Shown here: in pieces, positions 1 through 11,061 of the stretch
Layout of the letters: every line of letters begins with the position of its first letter
Position numbering within the stretch: position 1 is the stretch's first letter
Source: Hyposmocoma kahamanoa
Taxonomy: Eukaryota; Arthropoda; Insecta; Lepidoptera; Cosmopterigidae
Reading direction: 5' to 3'
Assembly: GCF_003589595.1 (NCBI RefSeq)
Contig: NW_020654080.1
Span: 494,432 to 558,431 of the forward strand
DNA: 64,000 nucleotides
Position numbers and translations under genes: made by a program
Notes under the pieces: generated by a model
Seen by the model: the letters and a program-made list of their open reading frames with translations, nothing else
Told to the model about the DNA's origin: nothing
The model's database searches: none

Positions 1-207
1 CCAAATTTCTTGGACCTGGTAAGGGTGCTAGTGAAATTACAGGCACATGAGACTTGTCAACTTATGTCACATAGTGACAGGCGCAGCAGCAGTGCCCCTC
101 AGATCATTGTGAAGTTATATCTCTAAGTGGCAACTGCTACGGACAGGCGTGTGACTTACCACCAGGCGCACGACTTGCTCGTCCCGTCATTTGGTATATC
201 ATAAGGA
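1..207 (+). repeat. Family A retroposon copy, cut by the window start
   Basis: The copy has the family A landmarks in order: a 'gtgaaattacaggcacatg' block, 'gacttgtcaacttatgtc', the 'gcagtgcccctcagatc' block, 'ggacaggcgtgtg', and a tail reading 'cgtcccgtcatttggta' followed by ATCATAA. The 5' part lies outside the window or is truncated. Family A has no obvious pol III A/B boxes. It resembles the A-tailed 3' ends of retroposons that are common in Lepidoptera, but I cannot assign a published name. Confidence 0.85.
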
Positions 208-856
208 AACTTGTGTTATAAATTTATAAACTTCCCTAGTCGATTTCAAAGTCTCACCTTAGTCCATCCATGCTTGTAGTAAATATTGCGTCCGATAAAA
301 TGCAGTATTCAACATGTTATCATCCACAGGTTATAGGCCTTACTTACACTTACAGGTCTCCCGTAGTTTGTGCCGTCCACCAGGTTGTTGCGCTAGCCTC
401 ACTCATCTACCCACTTTGACGACTCACGTCTCTGTGACCACTTTTTAGCCAACAATCGGTTATCACTTTCCTCCATTTGTTATCTTGTTAATGTGTTAAC
501 ATAACAAACTATTGTACAAATTGTATCACGTACTTTAAGCTTTGTATACGTAATCGTAGCCTTATACGACTGTCCTGTACACTGTTACACATAGCTTATT
601 CGTTGTCCACACCTCGAAAGGAATAGTAGTAAAATAACAGTATAAGCGTGTTCCGAGATTTGGGTAGGTCTCGTGGCAACACGCTCTCGTCTCGAGTGGA
701 GAGCTCTCAACTGGAGAGCGGGTTAAGCCCGCGCCCGCGCCCGTAGGGCGTGTGGGATACCAGCCACGGGACGGGTTTTTTCAAAAACGATTGTTTTAAT
801 ATTGAACATTAATGTTTGATTGTTTTATTATTGACCGCTATGTTCAATTATTATTT
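208..856. other. Unassigned sequence with a GC-rich block
   Basis: I see no coding signal. Positions 670-775 are GC-rich and hold a short run of GCCCGC units. The rest is AT-rich unique sequence. Confidence 0.4.
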
Positions 857-975
857 TGTGAAATCACTCCACTACTTTGTTGTAATTATTAATACAAACA
901 TCGAATCCAGCCGGATCGCAGGATTTTTTCTTAGTGGTCGATCTTTCTATTAATATTACAACGATTGTTTTGTTC
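857..975. repeat. Two family B SINE tail fragments in opposite orientation
   Basis: Positions 857-903 are the reverse complement of the family B tail (TATTAATAAT, ACAA.CTAGTGGAG, TTTC). They run directly into a plus-strand piece (902-975) that holds the end of the tRNA-like head, 'tcgaatccagccggatcg', and the start of the same tail. The join is a short inverted duplication. Confidence 0.6.
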
Positions 976-1716
976 ACTTTATAACAATTCAATTCTTACG
1001 TAAATAAATGTGTTTCATTTGAAATTTGCGCGAGTCCCTATATATCTGCATTAGGCCCGCGTGGGATTTACAGTCCAAGTCCTCTCATTGTGAGAGGAAG
1101 CCTGTATCCAGCAGTGGGACCATATAGGCTAACTTTTTATAAGCGTTGTTTATTACATCTGTGTTTAACAGTTTGTTATCTACTGAATAAAGTTTTTCGT
1201 TATTCAAGTTTCTTCGAACTGAACTCTTTACTACTACGCAGTGGGGATTTGTGAAAAAAAAAACCATTAACGCTTACCGGGGTATTTAACCTGTCGACTA
1301 AGATTGACTTTATGCGTCAAGGTCGTCATTTCACGACTTAAGGATTTGTTAAATATTATCCTATTTTTCACTTTGTTTTTAAAAGGATGAGAAATCAATA
1401 AAAATTAGATTTTTGTTAAAACCTATACACAAATACGCAAAACGAAAATCTCGTAGCTTCGAAAGTCTCCCCAGCCACCGGTGGACGATAACCAATCAGG
1501 GCGCTTTGTGTCCCGGGCCTCCCGCAATTAGATTACCGCCGCCCGCGCACGCTCGGAGGGAGCTTGAATACCACTGTCCGCAGAACAATCTCATGTAAAA
1601 CGAATGCGAAATTCGAAAGAATCGCTAATACATAAGTATAATAAAACCATTAATACATGATATTATATTGTTATACCTAAACTTTAATAATGCTTTTGTT
1701 TTATAACGTCAACACT
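976..1716. other. Unassigned sequence with a short retroposon 3' end
   Basis: Around 1088-1130 the sequence reads 'aggaagcctgtatccagcag' then 'tgggaccatataggct', which resembles the 3' end of lepidopteran tRNA SINEs. Positions 1455-1570 are a GC-rich block with no convincing open frame. Nothing else is recognised. Confidence 0.4.
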
Positions 1717-1938
1717 ACAAGTCGTGGTGGTAAGCGACACGCCTGTCCACAACAGTTGCAGTGCTACGTAGAGCTTTAAATTGCAAATATCTGAGGGGCA
1801 CTGCCACTGCGCCCGTCACCCTAAGACATAAGTTGACAAATCGCATGTGCCGTTTTTTTGCAATTGCACCAACGCCTTTCAAACCGGAACACAGTAATGC
1901 TGTCATTATTGCTTGGCGGCAGAAATAGGTAAGGTATA
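1717..1938 (-). repeat. Family A retroposon copy
   Basis: Read on the minus strand this runs from 'aggtaaggt'/'ttctgccgcc' equivalents through the acetone-like 'cataagttgacaa' block to 'ggacaggcgtgtcgc'. It lacks the A-rich tail end and has a small T-run insertion in the 'gcacatg' block. Confidence 0.85.
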
Positions 1939-1979
1939 AAAAGTAGTTTATAAATTGCATAATTTTCGGTTCAAGAGCG

Positions 1980-2275
1980 ATAGTAGCCTAGTGGGAGAGT
2001 AGGCAGTGGGAGAATGTTTTGAGAAGTCGATGATTCGAAACCCTGTGGCAGCATGTACTTATTGTGACTTAAATTTCGAGAACACGTAGGTACATCTATG
2101 AATGTTTAATAGCTATACCTCTCGCTAAACGCTGAAATAAAACATCGTAATGAAATTAGTATGTCGAAAAAGGTTCACAATCCTTGGAAAAGTATGAAGT
2201 TTCCAAACCGTACGGCTTAAACTTGGAGGAGACCGGTGCCCAGCATTGGGACGTATTACTATTGATGTTTGATGA
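1980..2275 (+). repeat. Family E tRNA-derived SINE
   Basis: The head has an A-box-like 'tagcctagtgggagagt' and a B-box-like 'gattcgaaaccc'. The body carries 'tgaatgtttaatagc' and 'cctctcgctaa'. The 3' end is 'ggagaccggtgcccagcatt' followed by GGGACGTATTA and GAT-rich sequence. This 3' end is the type shared by many lepidopteran SINEs and their LINE partners. Confidence 0.75.
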
Positions 2276-3119
2276 TTTTTATGAAGACTTTAGTTTAACT
2301 ATTGGTATGTTATGTACTAAATAACAAACACAACTCGTTCTAACTGCCTTGCTATCAATTTAAGGTAAACTTCACGTGCATTGGTAAGACAACATGATAA
2401 ATTATGCAAGGCGACCGCAGGTGGCTCATTGCCGATTCGGGACACTCCCGCGCATCCCCCGCGCCCGCTGCTAACCACTATCAATTTTCACCGGAGCTCT
2501 TAGGGCTCCGCGGGGACACGCATTATGGATTCAGCTATCGTGCGCCCTTTTACTGTTACAGGTACAGGTAGAATCTGAATTATGTAAGCGTTCAAAGCTA
2601 GTAACAATGTGTACACACGCCCTGTTCAGGACTATACAAGAATAAACAAAATATTTACATTGTTATGAACAACAGCGCTTTGCGTACACTACATCGTTTT
2701 AATAGATGTTCATTTTTCTTTACTTAATTATCAAGTACATACAGTATTGTAAAAACCATAACTGGTTTGACTTAATACTGGTGAGTTCATCTCTAACCAG
2801 ATACAAATTTTCTATATATTAAAAAAGAAATGAAGCAACACTAATAATTAATCTAAAACAATAAGTGGGTATTTCATTAAAAACAGTTTAACCAATTAGT
2901 ACATCAAAGCTCATCTATCCGTGCTGTGCATTCCACAACTCGCCAAAACCGGTCGGTCACCATTACGCCTCACACAGGCCATTCCCATTGTGCCATTTAT
3001 ATTGATTGTAATTCGTTAATAATATAATGAATACTATTATTTCGTTAAAAATTTTATATATGATATAATTAATAGTGTAATTAATTAATAATTGACCAAT
3101 TAATTATGCTATAACTTTG
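2276..3119. other. Unassigned: one GC-rich block, then AT-rich DNA
   Basis: Positions 2405-2530 are GC-rich with a small stem (ggagc/gctcc near 2494-2512). From 2530 onward the sequence is AT-rich. Positions 3000-3118 are almost pure A/T and may include the 3' tail of the adjacent retrotransposon. Confidence 0.4.
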
Positions 3120-4745
3120 CTAGCATATATTTTTTAAGCACAAATTTAAAGTTTTTTTCAGTACTATATACTTAGAAGTCCTTTTACCGTAAACATTTAC
3201 ATATTTTGGTATTGTTAGTAAATTTTTGTTTGTTTGCCTAGCATTTTTGCCGTGTGTAGTACGTTGCTGGATTTCTGTTCGAAAGTATTGCTCTGAGAGA
3301 AATTGAAGTTTAAATTTATGATGTATAGGGATAATTTTACAATTAAAAAAAATTTTTTCGTCGTATGTAATGCATTTTTTTATTTTTATGTGTATTATTA
3401 ATTTTAAAATTCTAGTCTGAAGGTTAAGAATATTATCTATGTAAGTTTTATACGTTCTACCATAATTGTAAGTCCATATGAAATAATACTTTCCGCCAGA
3501 GCATTATACATATTTAGCATTACTGAGTAAGGCACTTTATATTTAATTACATAGAATTTAGCTAATATGACTCTAAGTTTGTTACAAACTTTGTCTATGT
3601 GTTTATCCCATTTAAATCTGTTATCAATAATAATACCAAGATAAGTATGTTGTTAACTTTCTCTAATGGTGAACAGGTACACATTTGTTTATCAATGCCA
3701 TGCAAACGTTCGTGAGTATGCGCTATGACATCGGTTGAATCTGAGCTTAGGTTATGGCTAGAGTGCACATGCATTATTTTAGTTTTTTCCGTATTAAGTA
3801 CAAGACCGGCATCATGTGACCATTGGCATACTCGATTGAGGTCTTCCTGTAGTCGAATCCTGGCAGTCTCAAGTTGTTTATGAGCTGAGACGAGATACGT
3901 ATCATCGGCATATTGATACACCTGACATGTTTTTATGATATTATTGATATCATTTACATAAGCTAAGTAGTGTAGTGGTCCGAGTACTGACCCCTGTGCT
4001 GTTCCTTCAGTGATTTTTACTTTATCACTATATGATTCTCCAATTTTAACGCTGTATGTTCGGTTATTAAGGTAACTTTTACATCAATCTAGTAAAGGAC
4101 CACGCACACCGGTGTCACTTAGTTTATTTAGTAAAGTTTCATGTCTTAAAGTGTCAAATGCTTTACTATAGCAATAAAATATAAACACTAATAGAATATG
4201 TTCCTAGCATTCAAGTGCACATTTATACCGTCTGTGAATCTCGATAGTAAAAGTGTAGTACTCTTTTTTGGTTGAAATCCATATTGTGTTCCTGAGAGTA
4301 TATTATTTCCGCTATAGAAGTTATGGATTTGCTCGCTGAAATATTTTTCAATCACTTGATCTATAGTTGGTAACATAGTTATCGGACGGTAGTTAGAGTA
4401 GTCGTTAGAGGAACCACCTTTGTGTATACGTCTAATCATACCTATTTTGAGCTCATCCGGGTATATATCCGATTTTAAATTGACATTTATAAGATTTGCT
4501 ATGGCTACGCAGATTTTATCCGTAATCAATTTAATATCGAAAGCACGTATCCCATCTATACCTGGACTCTTTTTGGTGTTCAAATTTCCTGTGATTTTGT
4601 ATATTTTTTCTCCAGTAGCATATCTACAGAGCATAGATAAATTTTGGGGGTTTCTAAATTGAGTTTCGTTTAAAAGATTTTTATTACAGTTTGGTAATAT
4701 AGCCCTAACATAGTTTTGGAACACTTCCTCTGGAACATTGGACAT
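3120..4745 (-). pseudogene. Non-LTR retrotransposon reverse transcriptase relic
   Basis: This is a 5'-truncated RT domain read on the minus strand. In order I see KSPGIDGI, a DYSNYRPITML block, QYGFQPKKST, the catalytic motif A YSKAFD, GTAQGSVLGP, and the catalytic YADD box near 3903. A thumb and C-terminal part follow, with YGKRTSKYIV near 3170, and a TAG closes the frame at 3120-3122. It is dead. The frame shifts between the piece ending at 4188 and motif A, a TGA replaces the expected Trp in 'D(W)CKSYL', and another shift follows the YADD region. The motif style points to the CR1/Jockey group of APE-type LINEs; I cannot fix the clade. Family A DNA and a hairpin replace the 5' side. Confidence 0.85.
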
Positions 4746-4803
4746 CTCCTTGCGAAAGATATCGTCCAGGGAAGTATCCTTGGACGATATCTTTCGCAAG
4801 GAG
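4746..4803. repeat. 23-bp perfect inverted repeat with 12-nt loop
   Basis: Arms 4746-4768 and 4781-4803 are exact reverse complements (ctccttgcgaaagatatcgt...). The left arm plus loop resembles the 5' end of family A (gctccttgtgaaagagttcg, then tccagggaagta). The structure sits exactly between the LINE relic and a family A copy. Confidence 0.9.
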
Positions 4804-4960
4804 TCATCATACATATTTCTGCCGCCAAGCTGTAATGTAACCATTAGTGCGTTCCGGTTTTGAAGGGTTCTTACTCTTGTGCTGATGAAATTGGGGGTTT
4901 TATGGACAGGCGTTTGACTTTTCCGTCCCGTCACTTGATATCATAAAAAAAAACAAAAAA
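4804..4960 (+). repeat. Family A copy with internal deletion
   Basis: The 5' part (ttctgccgccaagctgtaat to gctgatgaaatt) is joined directly to the 3' part (atggacaggcgtttgac, cgtcccgtcacttgatatc, A-run). The 'gacttgtcaacttatgtc' to 'ctgcaactg' middle is missing. Confidence 0.8.
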
Positions 4961-4969
4961 TCAACATTA

Positions 4970-5090
4970 GACGTAATAATATTATTATCAGTCATACTAA
5001 GCTTGACTTGCTTTAAAAGTACAAGTATTCATCGCTATGTTTTTTTTGCACATGGACAACAAAACAGTTAACAATCAAATAAACCAAATT
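4970..5090 (-). repeat. Family C repeat, 3' part
   Basis: On the minus strand this matches the 3' half of the repeat at 29121-29435: 'tttgttgtccatgtgc', an A-run, 'catagcgatgaatacttgta', 'agcttagtatgactgataat' and the ATATTATTA end. The GGTCCGCGC 5' half is absent. Confidence 0.75.
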
Positions 5091-5606
5091 AGACGTATAA
5101 AAATTAAATATGATATTACAAAGTTCTGTACCAGATTGTAATCCTACTTTTGTTCACACATCATTATAAAGCAAAAAGAAACAGCTTCTGTTCATAATTT
5201 ACTTATGTACGTTAGCGAGAGGTATTGTAATCGTGCCGCCTGAAGAAACTAGACGCTTCACAAGGAGCACTACACAAAAATCCATGTGAGTTTACCTGCT
5301 GTACCCAAATGACAAAAATATAGAACATTGTGCCACACAGATTTCTCACAATGTCCCCAATTCACCAGCAAATCGAGCACGCGTCGCAAATCCTCAAATA
5401 TTTAATTTCTTTCATTGAATGTTATTTCGGGCGACAAATTGTGTTTATGAACAGTCGGTTGTTATTGGAACAGATGTTTGGTCTCACGTCATTTTGTACG
5501 CCGTATTTGTGATTTCATTGAAAGGGGTATAATGAAATATTGTGTGGTTTCTTTTTCACTGTAACAGTCACCAGAAATGCCAAAATGTTACTCTCTTTCG
5601 ATGTAT
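5091..5606. other. Unassigned sequence
   Basis: No coding or repeat signal stands out apart from an antisense 'gttagcgagaggta' near 5213, which may be a scrap of family E. Confidence 0.4.
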
Positions 5607-5728
5607 CGAATTGTTAGGTTTTCGCGATTGTTGCACATTACAAATTAAATTATGTTTTCGGATCTTAATCGCGTGCATTTATTTTTTCAAACAAACCTAC
5701 ATTTCGTGCCCTTCAAAACCCCAACTAC
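5607..5728 (-). repeat. Diverged Penelope-like terminal repeat
   Basis: The sequence matches the terminal repeat of the foldback elements in the orientation of their left arms: 'gttaggttttcgcgattgtt', 'ttcggatcttaatcgcgtg', 'tttcaaacaaacc', then a degraded 'acatttcgtgcccttcaaa'. It has no partner arm. A CT-rich tract follows at 5735-5785. Confidence 0.65.
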
Positions 5729-6683
5729 ACGGCTCTCTCTGTCCCTCCCTATGTCTTTCTCTCTTTCTCTCTTTACCTCTCTCCTCTGTTGACATTCAAG
5801 TATATCTTGATGCAAGCAATGAAATTATGAAATAGTCAGAAGTAGCATAGAGACGCATTTATTAAATCTGTATGAGTTGTGAGAATGAAGTTTCCTAACT
5901 ACAACACAATCGATCGTCTACAAGCCAACGACTCAATTATTTCTACAGTGTGGCACCACGACATACTAATGGCCTCGACCACCTTCACCTGCACTATGGT
6001 ATAGTCATTAATTAGATCATCACAGGGTGTAGTAGATTTCGTTGAGGTATACTTCTAGGATAATTTTAAATGAGTTTCGTGTCTCTGGCGTTTCAATCAA
6101 AAATCGATATAAATATTTAAAAATCTGCAGCGAATAACAATCTTAGAACTTGAATGATGTGTGGTTTAGTTATCTTTTGAACATGGTAGGCATAATAAGC
6201 TGAGATCACAATCCGCCGTTTTGCTGAGCTGCGAACCTTTTTAACTCCCACCACTATTGTCTATTACTAAACTCTATATGATTCTTTTAAAAATAAATAA
6301 ATACGTACGCTTCACAATCTCACCTGATGTAAAGCGATTATGTGCTCAACGTTGGTATGCGTTTGTTTCAAAAAGGACTCGTACTCTCGTTTAAAAAGAT
6401 TTAAATTGTACTTTTCGGTGAAACAAATGCAGGTGGTGTATGCCATTCCATTTCCGTACGCATTAAAAAGGGAAGTAAAGCGCTTCGTGTGAAGGGTGGT
6501 ATATCAACGACATAAGGATGAAGAGTTCCGGATTCCTTGGAACAGTGAAGGTGGAACAAAATTGAAAAGTTCCTACACACACTCTCCGAAATGTATTCGA
6601 CAGAAAACCGACAAGCTGGCCATTTGTCTGAGGTGGTTGAAATATTGAAGCTTCTCCTCCACAAGGTAAGTCATTGCTAATGT
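5729..6683. other. Mostly unassigned sequence
   Basis: Positions 5735-5785 are CT-rich simple sequence. At 6300-6350, after AAATAAATA, a 'cacaatctcacctgatgtaa' stretch resembles an antisense lepidopteran LINE 3' end. Nothing else is recognised. Confidence 0.35.
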
Positions 6684-7130
6684 AATTTTTTGTCATAATA
6701 CCAAATGACGGGACGATCAAGTCGTGTGGCTGGTGGTAAGCGACACGCCTGTTCATAGCAATTGCTGTGTCACTTAGAACTTTAAATTGCAAAGATCTGA
6801 AGGGCGCTGCCAATGCGCCCGTCATCCTGAGACATAAGTTGACAAGTTCCATGTCCGTGCAATTTCACCCGCACCCTTCCAAATTGGAACGCAGTAGTTA
6901 TCATATTACTGTTTATTGGCAGAAATAGGTAAGGTGGCATTGCTTCCCTGGACGAACTTTTTCCCACTGGTACTGGCTTAAAAGTAGCATTAGTTTCATT
7001 ATGCAGAAATATTGTTAATATTTTATAATTAATGCGTGGAGATAAATAAACGGTTTATTAGATATTATTATTATATTTCTGTTCTATACTGTATTAAACT
7101 CTTACACGTCCAACTACTGGATGTTGGTCT
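6684..7130 (-). repeat. Family A, long subfamily with 5' extension
   Basis: The 3' part (6684-6985) is an ordinary family A copy. The 5' part continues through 'ttctgcataatgaaactaat', 'aaaccgtttatttatctcc' and 'gaacagaaatataataataa' to 'acatccagtagttgga' (minus strand). The same extension is found at 20311-20950, so it belongs to the element. Confidence 0.8.
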
Positions 7131-7696
7131 CTTCTGTGGGCCTTAATCCACCTCGTTACTTCTATTCGTGTTTATTTACGCTGTCATTAGCTCCTATAGT
7201 TGCGTTATAGAGGCTCAGATAAAACCGGGTGTAATCGGTCACAGCTGCTGAGGACGGGCGAAATTTGTCAATCATGTTATGGCGTGTGAGGGTGGGGAAT
7301 ATGAAGAGGGGAGGGATGATCGATGACGTCACACGTAATGGATACTGCATAATTTGATTGGCGATAACCACTCGCCGGCGGTTGGTGGACATTGTCGAAA
7401 ATTCCAATTGACTGACGAAAATTTTATTAACAATCTATGGAATGGGAGATTTAATTATAAATTCTCTGTGACAATAGCCTATCGATTTCGGAACTGATCG
7501 ATTCCCCTCAGCCGTAGCCGAGGCGAGGCAACGACACATGGGATAACTTGGATATTAAGACAAAGAGTTTTAAAAATCTTCTCCAATATAATAAGCGCAA
7601 ACGATATAAGAAATGTAAACAGCTGAGCTCATCGCATTCTAAATAATAAAGTAACTAAATTAGAGTAACATCATCATGGCATTCAATCAAAGAGGC
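7131..7696. other. Unassigned, partly GC-balanced unique sequence
   Basis: Positions 7160-7420 are not repeat-like and include a CRE-type TGACGTCA near 7324. An 81-codon minus-strand open frame lies here but has no recognisable domain. It could be unique regulatory or intronic DNA. Confidence 0.35.
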
Positions 7697-7798
7697 GCGG
7701 GTGCAGTGACCTTTGCGATTTAAAACTCTGTGTAGCAGTTGCTACAGCCTATGGTGTCGCTTTCCACGTCCCGTCACTTGGTATAATAAAAAAAAAGA
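7697..7798 (+). repeat. Family A copy, 5'-truncated and rearranged
   Basis: It contains 'gcagtgacctttgcgattta', 'aactctgtgtagcagttgct', 'ggtgtcgctttcca', then 'cgtcccgtcacttggtataa' and an A-run. The 'accaggcgcacgacttg' part is missing. Confidence 0.75.
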
Positions 7799-7805
7799 AA
7801 ACATT

Positions 7806-8080
7806 GCAAATGATATAGCGACATCTATGTCAATCTTCTGGTAGCTGTAAAGGCACCTGACTGGGTGAAGAAACTTTCAGAAATTCCGCTAGGTGGCGCT
7901 CCTGAAATACAGCTGTTTAATCCCAATAGAAAGATTTGCAACAAGCACAAAGAGAAATTTGTAAGATCTACTGACTCGATACTCAGGAGGCAGTAGGACC
8001 GAAGGAATTTTGCGCTGTGTTTGTCCGATATTTGTATCAATAATAATAACAATGTAGTGGAGTTTTTTTTACAAAAATCA
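7806..8080 (+). repeat. Family B composite SINE
   Basis: The 5' part ('tagcgacatct', 'ctggtagctgtaaag', 'ctgactgggtga', 'ggtggcgct') matches the copy at 29540-29853. The 3' part has 'ggaccgaaggaattt' and the tail 'tattt gtatcaataataataac...tagtggag'. The tRNA-like head between them is badly degraded here. Confidence 0.7.
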
Positions 8081-8489
8081 TAAATATGACTGTGACGGTA
8101 GCAATATGATATTTTATAAAACAAAATATTACAATAGTAACATTTTTGGGCAAATTACAAAATAGATTTAGGAAAAACAAAACGTACGTGATACCAGGTA
8201 AATATTCCATTTGCCAGATGCCAAATATAGCTGAATTCTTTGATATGAAAAAAGACATTACTTTCATTTCGTAAGTGGTTTATTTGAAATCTGTTTTTGG
8301 TTACTTTCCCAGACATGTTACATTTGGAATTTCGTAACTTGATTACAGAAGATGTAATACAATACAAAATGGACAGATCTTCTGCTTTGGAAGCAAGTCT
8401 ACTCTCAACTACAACCTAGTTGACTGTCTGTAAGCCACTACTATAGCTATAAGCCTATGAGAGGTCGACGTTCCAATCCCTGTTTCTTG
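8081..8489. other. Unassigned sequence with a tRNA-like scrap
   Basis: AT-rich. Around 8447-8480 'gcctatgagaggtcgacg' and 'ttccaatccctg' look like the end of a decayed tRNA-derived SINE head. Confidence 0.35.
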
Positions 8490-8732
8490 TTTCTGCCGCC
8501 AAGCAGTATTGTGAGCATTACGGCGTTTCGGTTTTGAAGGATACGGGTGCTGGTAAAATTACAGGCACGTAGGACTTGTCAACTTATGTCTCAGGGTGAC
8601 GGGCACCATGGCAGCCCTTTAGATCTTTGCGATTTAAAGTTCTGAGTGGCACTGCAACTGTTACGGACAGGCGTGTAGCTTTCCACCAGGCGTACGACTG
8701 TTTAGTCCCGTGACTAGGTATCATAAAAAAAA
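8490..8732 (+). repeat. Family A retroposon copy
   Basis: Runs from 'tttctgccgccaagcagta' to 'agtcccgtgactaggtatc' and an A8 tail. The extreme 5' 'gtagcagtagagctcc' block is missing. Confidence 0.88.
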
Positions 8733-9263
8733 GTTAGCGTACCTAACAAAGGACGATGTCCCAGTGGAACGTACAGGACGCATGGATTATGTCCCTTCAA
8801 CAAAAGTCGTTCCATTTGAATAAGTATTCATAACACTTTATAAGTCTGTGAAAGGCTCTCCCGGTTGTAGTTCAGCAGATGAAAAACACCGCGTAATCAA
8901 AGAATTTCCCCAGAGATCTACCGTCGCAAGTTTACCCTCCAAACTCCATCTCTATCCTTCAAAGCGCCAACACCAAAACTGGCCAAACTACGCGCTGTTT
9001 ATCACCACCGAAAAGATCGACTTATTATAATATAAATGGGCTCCATTGACTGACAGAGGCAATTAAAGTGCAGGCGACAGGGGGTGTGCAGGGGTGCAAG
9101 GGCAGGGGTGGACATGTCATCCATCACGGGATTACGCGACACTATTATTATTAGCACATGCACACGTTAACCGGTTCAAGCCTTTTGTTTGGCTCCTTTC
9201 GGCAAACAGCGCTGTGGATGTTTGATATTCGACTTTCGAGACTTATGCAAGATCTCATCTAAA
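8733..9263. other. Unassigned sequence
   Basis: A 60-codon open frame at 8848-9030 has no recognisable domain. Positions 9068-9115 are G-rich (AGGGGTGCAAGG-like repeats). Nothing else is seen. Confidence 0.35.
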
Positions 9264-9546
9264 TAGTAGCAGAAGAGTTCCTTGTTAAAGAGTCCACCTT
9301 GGAAGTACCGCATATGTACCTTGCCTATTTCTGCCGCCAGGCTGTAATATGAGCATTCCTGCATTCCGGTTTTAGCAGTGAAATTACAGGCACATAGGAC
9401 TTGTCAAGTTATGTCTCAGGGTGAGGGGCGCAGCGGCAGTGCTTCTCAGATATTTGTGATTTAAAGCTCTAAGAGGCACTGCAACTATTATGGACAGGCG
9501 TGTCGCTGACCATCAGGCGTCCCATCACTTCATATCGTGAAAAATA
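9264..9546 (+). repeat. Family A retroposon copy
   Basis: Near full length, from 'tagtagcagaagagttcctt' to 'cccatcacttcatatcgtg'. It has a deletion in the 'gaagggtaagggtgctgg' block and lost 'acgacttgttcg' near the tail. Confidence 0.88.
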
Positions 9547-9624
9547 AACTTTAAATCTATTTAAAAAGTGTATACAAAACTGTTTTAAATTATTACATTA
9601 TATTTATATACTCATTGACTCCTC

Positions 9625-9780
9625 GATATTCCAAAAACTAGCGATGTAGGTACTAGATAAGGTAGACCTGGGTTCAATTCCCGATACGACTTTGGGGAAT
9701 TAACCTTCCTAAATTGATTCCGGTGTGGGTGTTATGTGTGGTACCGAAGTTGAGTTAATTGTATTAATCGTTATCATTAT
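9625..9780 (+). repeat. tRNA-derived SINE remnant
   Basis: 'ggtagacctgggttcaattcc' provides a good B box, followed by 'cggtgtgggtgttatgtgtg'. The A box is not clear. It could also be a chance B box. Confidence 0.45.
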
Positions 9781-10350
9781 AATTATAATCTTAAATATAT
9801 TCACGGATACGAACAGCCAAATTCAAAAGAACACGACCACAAATTCAGCAAGACTACCTTCCTTCTTCTTATTCCTTTTGTAAAATTTATAATTAGAGTT
9901 TTTACCAATTTACATGCCAAACTTTATGCAAACATCCAAGTAATATATTAATATTTTACAACACATATCTGTATGTATGTTACATCAAAGTCTACCTCGC
10001 ACCACGTTGCCATTCTCGATGTATGATCTATTTATATATTTCTAAAATGAAAACGGAAAGTAATCTCAATAATTAAGGCCAAAACTTCCCTTAAAAAAGC
10101 ATGAAACGAGAAAGATTAGACAATACTTTTCTTTATCCATCGCGTCGTTGCGTTCGTTCGCTGCCGCCGCCGCCGTGATGAAGCTTAATATCAGATTGGA
10201 TTCTACTTATTTCAATCAAAAAGGTGTCGGAAACTTCTGTTATTTCGTCATTTCAAAGATATTTGGCCTTGGGAGAGCGTTTTTAGTTGATTAAAAGGCG
10301 ATCCTTAAAGAATGCTGAGGATTTTTAACATAATTATTTAGTCACATTAG
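9781..10350. other. Unassigned sequence with a CCG run
   Basis: Positions 10140-10182 contain CGTTCG and CCGCCG runs in an otherwise AT-rich unique stretch. No gene is seen. Confidence 0.35.
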
Positions 10351-10639
10351 GTAGCCGTAGATCTCCTTGCAAAGGAGTTTGTCCAAAGAACTAGTGCCAC
10401 CTTACCTATTTCTGCTGCTAAACAGTAATGTGTGCAATATTCTGTTCCGGCTTTGTAGGGTAAAGGTACTGGTGAAATTACAGGCACATGGGACTTGTCA
10501 ACTTATGTCTCAGGACAGTGCCACTCAAATCTTTGCGATTTAAAGCTCTGCGTGGCACTGCGACAGCTGTGGACTGGGGTGTCACTTACCACCAGGCGCA
10601 CAACTTGTTCGTCCAGTCAATTGGTATCATATAAAAAAT
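10351..10639 (+). repeat. Family A retroposon copy
   Basis: Runs from 'gtagccgtagatctccttg' through 'ccaccttacctatttctgc' and 'acaggcacatgggacttgtc' to 'tcaattggtatcatataaaa'. About 20 nt of the 'gtgacgggcgcagtggc' block is deleted. Confidence 0.88.
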
Positions 10640-10689
10640 ATTGACGATATAACATGATAAAAATTGTAATATAATAAAATTCATAAATA

Positions 10690-11061
10690 AAAAAATTCCT
10701 TGAGGGCCGTACCCTGGGGCATCGTGCCCAGAAAGCTAGCAACATTTGCTCTTTGAACGACTAAACTTATTCTTTGGCCGATATAACTGCCAGTCTTGTG
10801 GCCACCGGATGTTTCTACGAGGCGATCCGACAGCTTGTTCGCTTAGAGGTTAGCCTGTGACCCCCAGGGACCAAGGGTTTCAACCGCAAAAGATACAAAA
10901 CCGTAGCACTGCGCAAGGTTGGTGTATTTGAGCCTTTTGCGGTTCTCGGCCTCTCTGGCAACAGAGCCTGCGCCGGCCACACTTGCAAGGACATGGAAAG
11001 GGGCTACAGTGTCCACACAGGTTGTACCACACTGGCTGTGGATGTGTGGATGGACCGACAT
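10690..11061 (-). pseudogene. Non-LTR retrotransposon ORF, C-terminal end
   Basis: The minus strand encodes a CVDTVAPFHV-like stretch, REAENRKRLKYTNLAQ and AVETLGPWG. After a frameshift near 10845 it encodes KLSDRLVETSGG, a QRISLVVQRANVASFLGT block and MPQGTALKE. This is the tail that follows the RT in a LINE type frequent in lepidopteran genomes. The same tail, with QRISIAIQRGNAAS, is seen at 62925-63475. No RT catalytic motif is left here. I am confident it is retroelement protein, but not of the clade. Confidence 0.75.

Noticed and set aside
1715..1960. 81-codon open frame on the minus strand
   Set aside because: It lies within family A DNA; similar frames appear in other copies by descent, not as genes.
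6401..6967. Overlapping minus-strand open frames of 61-129 codons
   Set aside because: They cover a family A copy and unique DNA with no domain; the shared 'VNLCLRVTGA' type peptides are antisense translations of the repeat.
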